Shown: positions 44,309-53,379, counted from the stretch's first letter. The stretch is DNA of 64,000 nucleotides from Chitinophaga lutea (GCF_003813775.1 NZ_RPDH01000001.1:496001-560000), one strand, 5' to 3'. Numbers and translations: made by a program. Notes: generated by a model not told the origin, from the sequence alone.

Positions 44309-45069
44309 ATCGCCTGTAAGGCCTGGTAATTGCGGTATTTACGTAATTCTTCCTCCATCATGTGGCGCACCTGTTTTTTGAGATGGGGCACATCTTCCAT
44401 CGTCAGGCCTTCCACCGGTACCAGGGGCAGAAACACCACACGGCATGGGCCGGGGTTGAGGGAAAGGAACTTTATTTTCGCCAGCCGGGCATGATTGTCT
44501 ACGTACAGCACCGGCCGGATGGGTGTTTGTGTTTCTATGGCGATCCTGAAAGCGCCGCTGTGAAACGGCAGCAGGGGCTGCTCTGTTTCGTTGGTGGTGC
44601 CTTCGGGGAAAATCAGCAGCGATACATTCCGCTTAATCATATATAACATATCCCGCATGCTTTGAGCGCGGCCTTTGGCCGTGGAACGGTCTACCGGCAC
44701 CACGGAACGGCTGTAAATGAGGCCGAAGAGGGGTATCCTGGACAGTTCGCTCTTCCCCAGCGGGCGAAACGGCAGTGGCATCACTTTCACGGCCAGGGCG
44801 GCGTCGAGGTAAGAGGAGTGGTTGGCGAGATATATGCAGGGATCGTTGCTTTTAGGGGCTTTCCACGTCTTCCTGACGAAAATGCCCACCGCGGGGAACC
44901 ACACGTGGGCCCAGAAACGGAGGAAATAAAACACAATATTGCCCCCTTTCACCTTTCCCAGGAAAGACACCAGTACAATGGGTGGCAATATCAGGAACAT
45001 GATCGCCAGCCAGACAATCAGGGCGTACACGCTGTACAGCGCCCGGAAACATTTCAGTAGCACGTGCAT
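44305..45069 (-). CDS. plsC: 1-acyl-sn-glycerol-3-phosphate acyltransferase
   Basis: This is a 254-residue membrane-associated acyltransferase of phospholipid synthesis that makes phosphatidic acid from lysophosphatidic acid. The HX4D motif is NHSSYLD (His84, Asp89), and the glycerophosphate-binding motif is FPEGTT (154-159). An N-terminal hydrophobic helix (about 13-36) anchors it in the inner membrane. It overlaps priA by 4 bp and is divergent from mtaB. It could be specific for lysophospholipid or a related lysolipid; the assignment to PlsC is by motif. Confidence 0.92.
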   Translation of the reverse strand: MHVLLKCFRALYSVYALIVWLAIMFLILPPIVLVSFLGKVKGGNIVFYFLRFWAHVWFPAVGIFVRKTWKAPKSNDPCIYLANHSSYLDAALAVKVMPLPFRPLGKSELSRIPLFGLIYSRSVVPVDRSTAKGRAQSMRDMLYMIKRNVSLLIFPEGTTNETEQPLLPFHSGAFRIAIETQTPIRPVLYVDNHARLAKIKFLSLNPGPCRVVFLPLVPVEGLTMEDVPHLKKQVRHMMEEELRKYRNYQALQAI

Positions 45070-45106
45070 AAAAAGCCGAAAGATACAGAATTATAGTGCA
45101 ATATCG

Positions 45107-45114
45107 TACCTTTG
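45107..45114 (+). promoter_or_regulatory. -7 promoter element for mtaB, nearly leaderless
   Basis: TACCTTTG matches TAnnTTTG and ends 8 bp before the ATG at 45123, so the transcript should begin within a few bases of the start codon. Confidence 0.5.
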
Positions 45115-45122
45115 CGGTTCTT

Positions 45123-46400
45123 ATGACTCGGGAAAAATCAGTAGCATTTCATACCCTCGGCTGTAAGCTGAACTTTTCAGAGACCTCCACCATCAGCAGG
45201 TTACTGGAAAAGGACGGATTCGTCAAAAAGGATTTTGACGAAGTGGCGGACGTTTATGTGATCAATACCTGCTCGGTGACGGACAATGCCGATAAAGAGT
45301 GCCGCCAGCTGGTGCGCCGCATCCAGCGCCGCTCGCCGGAAAGCCTGGTGGTGATCACGGGTTGTTATGCCCAGCTGAAACCGAAAGAGATCGCAGACAT
45401 TCCCGGGGTAGACCTCGTGCTGGGCGCCGCGGAGAAATTCAACATCGCCGACCACATCCGCGAACTGGCGAAGGGCGACAGCGCCAAAATCTGCTCCTGC
45501 GACATCGGGGAGGTAAACACCTTCCATGCCTCCTACTCCCTGAACGACCGTACCCGCACCTTCCTGAAAGTACAGGACGGCTGCGACTATAACTGCTCGT
45601 TCTGCACCATCCCCATGGCCCGCGGCATCAGCCGCAGCGACAGTGTGGCCAATGTGATCGGCCATGCCCAAACGCTGGCGGCCGGCGGCGTGAAAGAGAT
45701 CGTGCTGACCGGGGTGAACCTGGGCGACTTCGGGAAAGGGTTCGAAGGCGGCAAAAAACGCGAAGAATCATTTTTCGAACTGATACAGGCGCTGGACGAA
45801 GTGGACGGCATCGAGCGCTACCGCATCTCCTCGATCGAGCCCAACCTGCTCACCAACGAGATCATCGAATTTGTGGCCGGCAGCAAAAAGTTCATGCCGC
45901 ATTTCCATATCCCGCTGCAAAGCGGCAGCAATGAGGTGCTCGCCCTGATGCGCCGCCGCTACCGCCGCGAACTGTACGCGGAAAAAGTGGGCCTCATCAA
46001 ACAGTTCATGCCCCATTGCGCCATCGGCGTGGACGTGATTGTGGGTTTCCCCGCCGAAAGCGACGCCCATTTCATGGAAACCTACAACTTCCTGCACGAA
46101 CTGGATATTTCCTACCTGCACGTATTCACCTACTCCGAAAGGGCCAACACCCATGCCCTCGACATCAAACCCGTGGTGCCCGTCAACATCCGCCACGAGC
46201 GCAACAAAGCCTTGCGCAACCTGAGCCACAAAAAGATGCAGTACTTCACGGAGCTACATACCGGCCAGACCCGGAAAGTTTTGTTCGAAGGCCTGCAGAA
46301 AGACGGCATGATGGAGGGGTACACGGACAACTACATCCGCGTCACCACGCATTTCCGCAAGGAATGGGAAAACAGCATCGTGGACTGGGACCTGCGCTGA
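45123..46400 (+). CDS. mtaB: tRNA t6A37 methylthiotransferase MtaB
   Basis: This is a 425-residue radical-SAM methylthiotransferase that converts t6A to ms2t6A at position 37 of ANN-decoding tRNAs. The N-terminal UPF0004 cluster cysteines are Cys14, Cys50 and Cys81 (HTLGCKLN, NTCSVTD, TGCYAQ). The radical-SAM CxxxCxxC is Cys154, Cys158 and Cys161 (DGCDYNCSFCTIP). A short TRAM-like C-terminus follows. The ATG at 45123 is chosen over a GTG 27 bases upstream because the promoter element covers that stretch. HTLGCKLN and the absence of a full TRAM domain favour MtaB over MiaB or RimO. Confidence 0.94.
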   Translation: MTREKSVAFHTLGCKLNFSETSTISRLLEKDGFVKKDFDEVADVYVINTCSVTDNADKECRQLVRRIQRRSPESLVVITGCYAQLKPKEIADIPGVDLVLGAAEKFNIADHIRELAKGDSAKICSCDIGEVNTFHASYSLNDRTRTFLKVQDGCDYNCSFCTIPMARGISRSDSVANVIGHAQTLAAGGVKEIVLTGVNLGDFGKGFEGGKKREESFFELIQALDEVDGIERYRISSIEPNLLTNEIIEFVAGSKKFMPHFHIPLQSGSNEVLALMRRRYRRELYAEKVGLIKQFMPHCAIGVDVIVGFPAESDAHFMETYNFLHELDISYLHVFTYSERANTHALDIKPVVPVNIRHERNKALRNLSHKKMQYFTELHTGQTRKVLFEGLQKDGMMEGYTDNYIRVTTHFRKEWENSIVDWDLR

Positions 46401-46440
46401 CCGGTTTTTCCTCCTTTTCCTCACACCATCCCCATCTCCC

Positions 46441-46467
46441 CGGTAACCGCCGGGCGGGCCGTTTTTT
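46441..46467 (+). terminator. Probable terminator after mtaB
   Basis: CGG...CCG outer pairs (46441-46443 and 46459-46461) enclose a CCGC/GCGG stem and are followed by six T residues. The stem is short, so the call is moderate. Confidence 0.45.
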
Positions 46468-46530
46468 CATGCCCTTGCGGGCCAGTTCTCAAAGTACTGT
46501 ATAACAAGGTTTTATTTATGTGTTTACCGA

Positions 46531-46591
46531 ATGTGAAGCCTATGTGAAGCCTATGTAAGATGCTGACATAGGCTTCACATAGGCTTCACAT
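46531..46591. repeat. Perfect 26-bp inverted repeat built from tandem 11-bp units
   Basis: The left arm 46531-46556 and right arm 46566-46591 are exact reverse complements around the 9-nt loop AAGATGCTG. Each arm holds two tandem copies of ATGTGAAGCCT plus a partial third. It lies 62 bp before an unrecognised gene. As RNA it would form a long stable hairpin; as DNA it offers four 11-bp binding sites. Confidence 0.9.
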
Positions 46592-46653
46592 AATTTTGAC
46601 ACTTTGTAAACCATCTGCTGGCACCCGTTGTTTATATTGAAAACACACCCGGT

Positions 46654-47292
46654 ATGGCAACGTCAATCACCAATGTATTACTGGCCGGCGTAAGCGGCAA
46701 AGTGGGCGGCATGTTCGTGGTCCGCCAGCGCAATGGGAAGACCGTTATCTGTAAACTGCCGAAGCCTTACGAAAAACCGCCCACATCCGGCCAGCTGGCG
46801 AACCGCGACCGTTTTAAAAAGGCGAACGCATACGCAAAGGCGGCCATCCTGGATCCGGTACAGAAGAAATATTACCAGTCGAAAGCCAAAAAGGGACAGT
46901 CCGCTTTCAACGTGGCTTTCCGGGATGCTTTTCGAGGCAAGGCCGTGGAGGCGCATCTTCATGTTGAAGGCCGCACGGTGGGCGTAAACGTGATGGAAAA
47001 AGACCGGCGTGCATTTTCCCCGCAGGCCCCGGGCCGGGTAAAGGCGTTGAAAGTATACCTGCTGCACGCTTCCGGTTATGAAATGGAAAAAGGCGCGGCC
47101 GTTTATTCCGCGAAGCGGGAACGGTGGGAATACACGTTCAGGGAGAAAAACGTGCGATCGCACCTGGTCAGGGTGGAACTGGAGGACCTGTTCGGCCATA
47201 CCGGCAACTGGCTGTTTACATTCCCTCAGGGCGGGCCTGCCGGAGTGAAAACCCCACCTGGTGGAGCATTACCGGCCGGTAAGGGGAAATAA
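46654..47292 (+). CDS. Hypothetical protein, 212 residues, function unknown
   Basis: I do not recognise a named domain. The product has no signal peptide or membrane helix and is strongly basic in the first half (for example LANRDRFKKANAYAKAAI and KKYYQSKAKKGQSAFNVAFRDAF). A middle section is beta-rich (VGVNVMEKD, KVYLLHASGYEMEKGAAVY). The C-terminal tail is Gly/Pro-rich and low-complexity. The opening, with VLLAGVSGKVGGMFVVRQRNGKTVICKLP, recalls short Bacteroidota proteins of unknown function that begin with a GKVG-type motif. Codon use matches the neighbours. It follows a 26-bp inverted repeat and precedes a convergent tRNA-Val pair. Confidence 0.75.
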   Translation: MATSITNVLLAGVSGKVGGMFVVRQRNGKTVICKLPKPYEKPPTSGQLANRDRFKKANAYAKAAILDPVQKKYYQSKAKKGQSAFNVAFRDAFRGKAVEAHLHVEGRTVGVNVMEKDRRAFSPQAPGRVKALKVYLLHASGYEMEKGAAVYSAKRERWEYTFREKNVRSHLVRVELEDLFGHTGNWLFTFPQGGPAGVKTPPGGALPAGKGK

Positions 47293-47319
47293 AAAGGCCC
47301 TGCATTGCTGCAAGGCCTT
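47291..47319 (-). terminator. Terminator of the tRNA-Val pair
   Basis: On the minus strand, AAGGCCTTGCA pairs with TGCAGGGCCTT (imperfectly, one bulge) and runs into a U tract (complement of 47291-47295). It lies 2 bp beyond the tRNA 3' end and overlaps the end of the convergent gene. Confidence 0.7.
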
Positions 47320-47320
47320 G

Positions 47321-47395
47321 TGGGAGTTGACGGGGTCGAACCGCCGACCCTCTGCTTGTAAGGCAGATGCTCTGAACCAACTGAGCTAAACTCCC
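47321..47395 (-). tRNA. tRNA-Val (anticodon TAC), copy 2
   Basis: On the minus strand the 75-nt cloverleaf starts GGGAGTTTAGCTCAG and has anticodon loop CTTACAA (anticodon TAC) between TCTGC/GCAGA arms. It has a GTTCGAC T-loop and a GGGAG/CTCCC acceptor with discriminator A. CCA is not encoded. It is identical to the copy at 47460-47534. Confidence 0.96.
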
Positions 47396-47459
47396 GGAAT
47401 GGTAAGATCTTTTGAAACTTTTCCGACGACAGCGTTCCGGTGCTGCTGGAGAAGTGATG

Positions 47460-47534
47460 TGGGAGTTGACGGGGTCGAACCGCCGACCCTCTGCTTGTAA
47501 GGCAGATGCTCTGAACCAACTGAGCTAAACTCCC
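47460..47534 (-). tRNA. tRNA-Val (anticodon TAC), copy 1
   Basis: This has the same 75-nt sequence as the copy at 47321-47395, separated from it by a 64-bp spacer. It lies first in the transcript, about 40 nt from the expected start of a consensus promoter. Confidence 0.96.
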
Positions 47535-47582
47535 ATATTTGTTTTTTTCTCGTTGTCTAACGCTTTTCGTTTGACGGGATTG

Positions 47583-47613
47583 CAAAGGTAAAAACTTATT
47601 TCATTCTGCCAAA
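47583..47613 (-). promoter_or_regulatory. Consensus Bacteroidota promoter of the tRNA-Val pair
   Basis: On the minus strand TTTG (47613-47610) and TACCTTTG (47590-47583) are separated by 19 bp. This is the -33/-7 architecture of the main Bacteroidota sigma factor. Confidence 0.75.
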
Positions 47614-48000
47614 TATTTTTTAAATTTTTTCTGTGAAAGCCCCTGTTTACAAGGTTCTTCAGCCATCCCGCTTTTTCAAAGATAAAACAGATACCGCCAT
47701 ATCCGCCGCCGCCGTGCAACCTGCTTCACACCTTTCGGCGCCCCGCGTTTTTGTCCTTTTTCCGGCCGCCGCAGCTTTTGGGCGTCAGGCCCTATTACAT
47801 TTAATAAATTCATTATAGCGGCCTGCGCGCTGGCCCTGTTTTTGTTGCTGACACCGCGGTTTAAAAATACAAACAAGGGAGTTGTCTGAACCGGGGGTTG
47901 GCTGCAGGTAAAGGGGCATCTGCAAAAAAAGTGGCGGCAGTGTGTTTTTCTTGATAAATTTGTTGCCGGATCAACTGAATCTATTCCATCATCCAAGGAT
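47614..48000. other. Non-coding spacer between the tRNA genes and the first sigma gene
   Basis: Apart from the promoter elements at its two ends, no gene, repeat or strong hairpin is seen. Minus-strand frames through here are Pro/Arg-rich, have no domain, and overlap the sigma gene. Confidence 0.6.
47955..47962 (+). promoter_or_regulatory. -7 promoter element for the first sigma/FecR/Sus locus
   Basis: TAAATTTG fits TAnnTTTG and lies 38 bp before the sigma-factor ATG at 48001. Confidence 0.5.
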
Positions 48001-48591
48001 ATGCAATCAGAGAAGGAATTACTGCTGGAGGCGGCAGGGGGAAATGAACTGGCATTCACAAGTCTTTTCCACGGGTATAAATATAAACTGTACGGGTTCG
48101 TCTACAGGCTCACGGGGTCGCATCAATCGGCGGAAGACCTCGTGCAGGATATCTTTGAAAAACTGTGGAAAGACCGGGACGTGCTGCGGGGGATAGACAG
48201 CTTCCAGCGTTATGTGTTCCGCATGGCGCAAAACGCCGCTATCAACGGTTTCAAGCGGATGGCGATGGAAGTGACCATTCTCAAGACCCTGGCAGACAAT
48301 TCCCAGTCCACCCCGGATATCACCCCCCAGGCCACCCTTACCCTTAAAGAAACGCAGGAACGCCTCCATTGGGCCATCCAGCAGCTTCCTCCCCAGCAGA
48401 AGATAGTGTACCTCCTCAGCCGCGAAGAAGGCATCAAACACGAAGAAATCGCCAGAAGGCTCCATATCACCACCGGCACCGTTAAAAATCACATGATCCA
48501 GGCTTTGCGCAGCCTGCGCAAACAACTGCAGCAATACCCCAACTCATTGGATACCACGTATTTGGTATTTCTCCTGCTCTCCCTTCTCTGA
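48001..48591 (+). CDS. ECF RNA polymerase sigma factor (FecI/SigW-like, Sus-associated)
   Basis: This is a 196-residue sigma-70 family protein of the extracytoplasmic group. Region 2 includes FTSLFHGYKYKLYGFVYRLTG and SAEDLVQDIFEKLWK (about 18-57). Region 4 has the HTH LSREEGIKHEEIARRLHITTGTVKNHM (about 139-165). A short hydrophobic C-terminus (YLVFLLLSLL) is typical of Bacteroidota SusC/D-linked sigmas. It should direct transcription of the SusCD genes downstream once released from the FecR protein encoded next (102-bp gap). It is not the housekeeping sigma. Confidence 0.94.
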   Translation: MQSEKELLLEAAGGNELAFTSLFHGYKYKLYGFVYRLTGSHQSAEDLVQDIFEKLWKDRDVLRGIDSFQRYVFRMAQNAAINGFKRMAMEVTILKTLADNSQSTPDITPQATLTLKETQERLHWAIQQLPPQQKIVYLLSREEGIKHEEIARRLHITTGTVKNHMIQALRSLRKQLQQYPNSLDTTYLVFLLLSLL

Positions 48592-48693
48592 AAAATTTAA
48601 CTTTTTTTTAAAACAGACTATGCCTGTTTGTTTTCCCGCTTGTCTTATTGACTGTACCGGGGATTCCCCGTATTCATCAAACATTCAACCAAT

Positions 48694-49869
48694 ATGTCTG
48701 ACGCCAGGATCCACTATCTCATCACGCGCTTGCTGGAAGGCAGCTGTACACAGGCGGAAAAGGAAGAACTGGCAGACTGGGTCAACCAGGCTGAAGGGGA
48801 TGCGTCGTTAAAAGAAGTGCTGGAGCGGGCCTGGGAACAATACGAACCGGATGCTACTATAAAGGAAGCGGCAGACCCTGCGCTGAACAGGATAAGCGGC
48901 CGCCTGTTTTCCCAACCGCCCCCGCAGACGCGCCCCTTTCGCCTGATCACAAAATATGCGGCCGCCGCAGCCATTTTACTCGCCGTAGGCACCGGCATCT
49001 ATTATTACTGGCTCGGGAACGGGCAGCAACAGCCGCCGCAGCAAACAACCGCCATTGCCACGCAGGATGTGTTACCGGGCGGCAACAGGGCCACCCTCAC
49101 ACTGTCCAACGGCCAGCAGATCCTGCTCGACAGTGCGTCTGACGGTATGCTCGCCCAACAGGGCGGCGCCAGTATCAGCAAACAGGCCGGCGGGCAGATC
49201 ATCTACAACAGCAACGGCGACAACGCCGGAGAACCGGTATACAACACCATGAGCACGCCCAGGGGAGGCGCCTACCAGCTCAGCCTGCCCGACGGCACCA
49301 AAGCCTGGCTCAACGCCGCATCGTCCATCACTTTTCCCACCACATTCACCGGCAGGGAAAGAAGCGTCAGCATTACGGGAGAAGTATACCTGGAAGTGGC
49401 AAGGGACAAAACGAAACCGTTTTTCGTAAAAGCCGGCGGAACGCGGCTGGAAGTGCTGGGCACACATTTTAACGTCAATGCCTACGGCGACGAGAAAACG
49501 GTGAAAACCACCCTGCTGGAGGGAAGCGTAAAAGTACACACGGGCGCCGGCAGCCGGGTGATCGCACCGGGAGAACAGGCGCAGACGACGGAAGAAGGCA
49601 GGCTGACCGTGAAAACGGGCGTAGACCTCTCTGCAACCATGGCCTGGAAAAACGGCCGGTTCGTGTTTGAAGGCGCGCCGATAAAAACGGTGATGCATCA
49701 GCTGGCCAGATGGTACGATGTGGAAGTGGAAGCCGGGGATGATGTGGATGAACTGTTTTTTGCAGATGTGCCGCGCAACAAAAAACTATCGGATGTACTG
49801 AAAGCACTGGAATTGACCGGCAAGGTAAAATTCAGGATAGAAGGAAAAAAAATCAGGGTTATGAAATAA
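48694..49869 (+). CDS. FecR-family anti-sigma factor
   Basis: This is a 391-residue inner-membrane anti-sigma regulator. The cytoplasmic N-terminal sigma-binding segment (1 to about 80, LITRLLEGSCTQAEKEELADWV) is followed by one membrane helix (about 87-107). The periplasmic FecR domain (about 118-220, with LPDGTKAWLNAASSITFP and GEVYLEVARDKTKPFFVKAG) and a C-terminal DUF4974 domain (about 320-388) come after it. It would sense substrate loading of the STN-bearing SusC encoded next and release the sigma factor. Order and spacing are those of cell-surface signalling systems in Bacteroidota. Confidence 0.95.
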   Translation: MSDARIHYLITRLLEGSCTQAEKEELADWVNQAEGDASLKEVLERAWEQYEPDATIKEAADPALNRISGRLFSQPPPQTRPFRLITKYAAAAAILLAVGTGIYYYWLGNGQQQPPQQTTAIATQDVLPGGNRATLTLSNGQQILLDSASDGMLAQQGGASISKQAGGQIIYNSNGDNAGEPVYNTMSTPRGGAYQLSLPDGTKAWLNAASSITFPTTFTGRERSVSITGEVYLEVARDKTKPFFVKAGGTRLEVLGTHFNVNAYGDEKTVKTTLLEGSVKVHTGAGSRVIAPGEQAQTTEEGRLTVKTGVDLSATMAWKNGRFVFEGAPIKTVMHQLARWYDVEVEAGDDVDELFFADVPRNKKLSDVLKALELTGKVKFRIEGKKIRVMK

Positions 49870-49899
49870 AGATCGTCTGGATGGTACAGGCATGAAAAA

Positions 49900-49924
49900 G
49901 CGCTCTGCCTGGTCCGCAGAGCGC
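49900..49924 (+). other. Intercistronic stem-loop between fecR and susC (first locus)
   Basis: GCGCTCTGC (49900-49908) pairs with GCAGAGCGC (49916-49924) around a 7-nt loop, 30 bp after the fecR stop. No T run follows on the plus strand, so it is more likely an mRNA-stability or processing element than a terminator. A hairpin occupies the equivalent place in the second locus. Confidence 0.55.
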
Positions 49925-50001
49925 CGGAAAAGTCTGAGCCCATCCAAGAATCCCGTTATCGAAGTATCAGTTTTTTTGAATCACTCAAACTATGCAAATT
50001 T

Positions 50002-53000
50002 ATGCATTTAAAGCTCCTTTGTGCCTCCTTCCGGGAGGGACTTACCAAAAAAATGCGGATCATGAAAATCACCGCCATTTTGCTACTCACGGTTTGTATG
50101 GGCGTAAGCGCCAAAAGCATTAGTCAGACCGTTACATTATCGGAAAAAAGCGCGCCTTTGGACAAGGTGTTCCGCGAGATCAAAAAGCAGACGGGTTACA
50201 CGTTTGTGTACACCGCCAAACAGCTGGCGAAGGCGGCGCCGGTTACGGTCAACATCCGGAACGGCAATATCAGGGCGGCGCTGGACCTCTGTTTCCGCGA
50301 CCAGCCGCTGGTGTACACCCTGCTGGACGACATGGTGATCATCAAGGAAAAAGCCGTGGCCGCCGCCGTTGAGGCGGTTCAGGCCAACGCTCCGCCCGAA
50401 AAAGTGAAAGGGAAAGTAACGGACGCCGCCGGTTCCCCGCTGATCGCTGCCACGGTGGTGATCAAGGGCACCAACAAAGGGGTGGTGACCGATGCGAACG
50501 GTCAGTTCGAGATCGATGCGGAAACGAATGCCGTACTGGTCATCTCCCTGATCGGCTTCGAGTCGAAAGAACTGACCGTCGGGAAAGACCAGATGAATGT
50601 AGTGCTCGCACCCAAACAAAGCGAACTGGAGCAGGTAGTGGTAGTAGGATATGGCGTGCAGAAAAAAGTAAACCTGACCGGTTCCGTTTCCTCCGTCAGC
50701 AGCAAACAACTGGAGAACAGGCCGGTAACCAGCGTATCCAACGCCCTCCAGGGCACCATGGCCGGCGTAACGGTAACCGCGGCCAACAGCGGCCAGCCCG
50801 GTAAAGACGGCGGTGTTATCCGCGTAAGGGGCATCGGCACCCTCAACAACAGCAACGCCATGGTGATGGTGGATGGTGTGATTTCTTCCATGAACAATGT
50901 TAACCCGGATGATATTGAGAGCATTTCCGTACTGAAAGATGCGGCCTCCGCCGCTATTTACGGTTCACGCGCAGCCAACGGCGTGATACTGATCACCACC
51001 AAAAAAGGCAAAAAAGGAACGCCGCAGATCGTATTCAACAGCTACGTAGGCAAACAGCAGGCCACCTACCTGCCGGACTTCCTGCCATCCTGGGATGCGG
51101 CCCGGCTGTATAACCAGGCGCTCGTCAACGAAGGCAAACCCGCCCGTTATACGGATGCGGAGATCAACAAATTCCGCGACGGTTCCGACCTGGACAAGTA
51201 TCCGAATACAGACTGGCTCGACATCGCCTACCGCGGCAGCGGCATCCAGCAGAACTATTACCTCGGCGTGAGCGGCGGCAGCGATAAAAGCCAGTATTCG
51301 TTTTCACTCGGCATGTACGACCAGGAAGGCCTGATGGAAAAGACCAATTCCAAAAGATATACCAGCCGGTTCAATATCAGCCAGCAGCTCAACGACAAAC
51401 TGAGAATATCCGGTAACCTGGCGTATACCTACTCGATCGTGAAAGAACCGCAGAGCAGCTATCCGGGCGTGCCGGGCTTTACGCAGATCGTGCGCCAGTT
51501 CAACCGCATCTCCCCCATCGTGCCCTATAAATTCTCCAACGGCAGATATGGCAGCATCAGCGACGGCAGTCCCGCCGCGTGGCTGGAATCATCCAGCTAT
51601 GGCCGCGAGAATTATGCGGACCTGTTGGGAAATGTGGGCGCAGACTGGGAGATCGTGAAAGGCCTCCACTTTAAACCGTCCATCGCTTATACCATGCGGA
51701 TGGGTCAAACGAAATCCTTTGTCGCCGACATTCAGTATTACAATGTGAATGGCGATAAGACATTCTACCAGGGCCCCAACTCCGTAACCGACGGCAACAC
51801 CACCAGCAATGTAGTGACCCTGCAGGACCTGCTGGAGTACGGCCATTCATTCGGCAAACATAACTTCAAGGCGCTGGCCGGTTATTTCCAGGAGTACACC
51901 AAATACACCTGGAACGAAGGTTTCCGTAAAAACCTGCTCAACAATACGCTCAGCCAGATCAACCTTGGTTCTACAGACGGGCAGCGCGCGGGCGGTTACG
52001 CTTATGAAGCCGCTTTACGCTCCTTCTTCGGCAGGCTGAATTATGACTTCGACGGCAAGTACCTCTTCGAAGCGAACATCCGCCGCGACGGTTCATCGCG
52101 CTTTTCACCGGATAACCGCTGGGGCACCTTCCCTTCTTTCTCCGCAGGCTGGAACGTAGACCGGGAGATCTTTTTCACGCCCATCAAGGATGTGGTGAAC
52201 AACCTGAAACTGAGGGCTTCCTGGGGCGAACTGGGCAACCAGACGCTCACCGGGTTCGATGATTCCAACTACCCCACCTACCCTTACTATCCGTACATTA
52301 CGACAGTGAGCGCGGGGCAGAACTACACCTTCGGCGGCACCTCTTCCATTATCGCGGCCGGCATCGCTCCCGTGAACGGCGCCAACAGCAACATCAAATG
52401 GGAAACCACCACGGAGAGTAACGTGGGCCTGGATGCAGGCTTCCTCGACGGCAGGCTGAGCCTGACCGCGGACTGGTTCAAAAAGAGAACGACCGATATC
52501 CTCATCGCGGTGCCCGTGGGTTCCGTATATGGCCTGAATGCGCCCACGCAGAACGCCGGGATCGTGGAAAACACCGGCTGGGAATTTACCGCCGGGTATA
52601 ACGACCGCAAAGGTGATTTCAGCTGGAACGCCACCGGTAACGTATCCTTCATCAACAACAAGGTGATCAAATTTGTGTCCGATGAAATTTCAGGCTACAC
52701 CATCAAAACCGCAGGGCTGCCCATCAATTCATTGTGGGGCTATGTGGCCGAAGGCATCTTCCAGACGCAGGAAGAAATAGCGGCCCATGCGAAACAATCC
52801 GCCAACACCAAACCCGGCGACCTGAAATACCAGGACCGCAACGGCGATAAGGTGATCGACACCAAAGACCGCCAGTACCTCGGGAACTACTATCCCAAAG
52901 TGACCTACGGCCTTAACCTCGGCGGTTCATGGAAAAACATCGACCTGACCCTCTTCTTCCAGGGCGCCGCAGGCGTTAAAACCTATATGGACGCCGGCAA

Positions 53001-53379
53001 AATGGGCCAGATCGGTTCTTCCGTGGGCAAACCCACTTCCGCTTTGCTGAACACCTGGACGCCTTCCAATACCGCCGCAGACCTGCCCAGGGCATTGACC
53101 ACGCAGCAGCACAACGACCCGTCGAATACGCCTTCTTCTTTCTGGGTGAAAGACGGTTCCTATCTGCGCCTGAAAAACCTGCAGATCGGGTATACGGTGC
53201 CGCAAAACCTGCTCGACCGCATCGGCATTAAAAAAGCGCGCATTTTCTACAGCGGGCAGAACATCCTTACCTTCAGCGGGCTGTACAAATGGATCGATCC
53301 GGAAGCACCGGCCTCCAGCAGCATCTATTATTACCCGCAGGTGAAAGTGAATACCGTAGGTTTAAACGTAACTTTTTAA
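50002..53379 (+). CDS. SusC-type TonB-dependent transducer with STN domain (first sigma-linked locus)
   Basis: This is a 1125-residue outer-membrane importer. After a long N-terminus with the signal peptide around residues 21-37 it has an STN signalling domain (about 45-115), then a CarboxypepD_reg-like domain (KVKGKVTDAAGSPLIAATVV, about 133-215). The VEQVVVVGYGVQKK-like segment, the plug (SISVLKDAASAAIYGSRAANG) and a full barrel ending in VKVNTVGLNVTF follow. The STN domain contacts FecR, coupling transport to sigma activation. ATGs at 50053 and 50062 are alternative starts. The substrate is unknown, and no hydrolase accompanies this locus. Confidence 0.95.
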   Translation: MHLKLLCASFREGLTKKMRIMKITAILLLTVCMGVSAKSISQTVTLSEKSAPLDKVFREIKKQTGYTFVYTAKQLAKAAPVTVNIRNGNIRAALDLCFRDQPLVYTLLDDMVIIKEKAVAAAVEAVQANAPPEKVKGKVTDAAGSPLIAATVVIKGTNKGVVTDANGQFEIDAETNAVLVISLIGFESKELTVGKDQMNVVLAPKQSELEQVVVVGYGVQKKVNLTGSVSSVSSKQLENRPVTSVSNALQGTMAGVTVTAANSGQPGKDGGVIRVRGIGTLNNSNAMVMVDGVISSMNNVNPDDIESISVLKDAASAAIYGSRAANGVILITTKKGKKGTPQIVFNSYVGKQQATYLPDFLPSWDAARLYNQALVNEGKPARYTDAEINKFRDGSDLDKYPNTDWLDIAYRGSGIQQNYYLGVSGGSDKSQYSFSLGMYDQEGLMEKTNSKRYTSRFNISQQLNDKLRISGNLAYTYSIVKEPQSSYPGVPGFTQIVRQFNRISPIVPYKFSNGRYGSISDGSPAAWLESSSYGRENYADLLGNVGADWEIVKGLHFKPSIAYTMRMGQTKSFVADIQYYNVNGDKTFYQGPNSVTDGNTTSNVVTLQDLLEYGHSFGKHNFKALAGYFQEYTKYTWNEGFRKNLLNNTLSQINLGSTDGQRAGGYAYEAALRSFFGRLNYDFDGKYLFEANIRRDGSSRFSPDNRWGTFPSFSAGWNVDREIFFTPIKDVVNNLKLRASWGELGNQTLTGFDDSNYPTYPYYPYITTVSAGQNYTFGGTSSIIAAGIAPVNGANSNIKWETTTESNVGLDAGFLDGRLSLTADWFKKRTTDILIAVPVGSVYGLNAPTQNAGIVENTGWEFTAGYNDRKGDFSWNATGNVSFINNKVIKFVSDEISGYTIKTAGLPINSLWGYVAEGIFQTQEEIAAHAKQSANTKPGDLKYQDRNGDKVIDTKDRQYLGNYYPKVTYGLNLGGSWKNIDLTLFFQGAAGVKTYMDAGKMGQIGSSVGKPTSALLNTWTPSNTAADLPRALTTQQHNDPSNTPSSFWVKDGSYLRLKNLQIGYTVPQNLLDRIGIKKARIFYSGQNILTFSGLYKWIDPEAPASSSIYYYPQVKVNTVGLNVTF

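Noticed and set aside
47676..48059. 127-codon minus-strand frame before the first sigma gene
   Set aside because: It overlaps the sigma-factor start and its promoter element and has no domain. Its composition resembles non-coding DNA.
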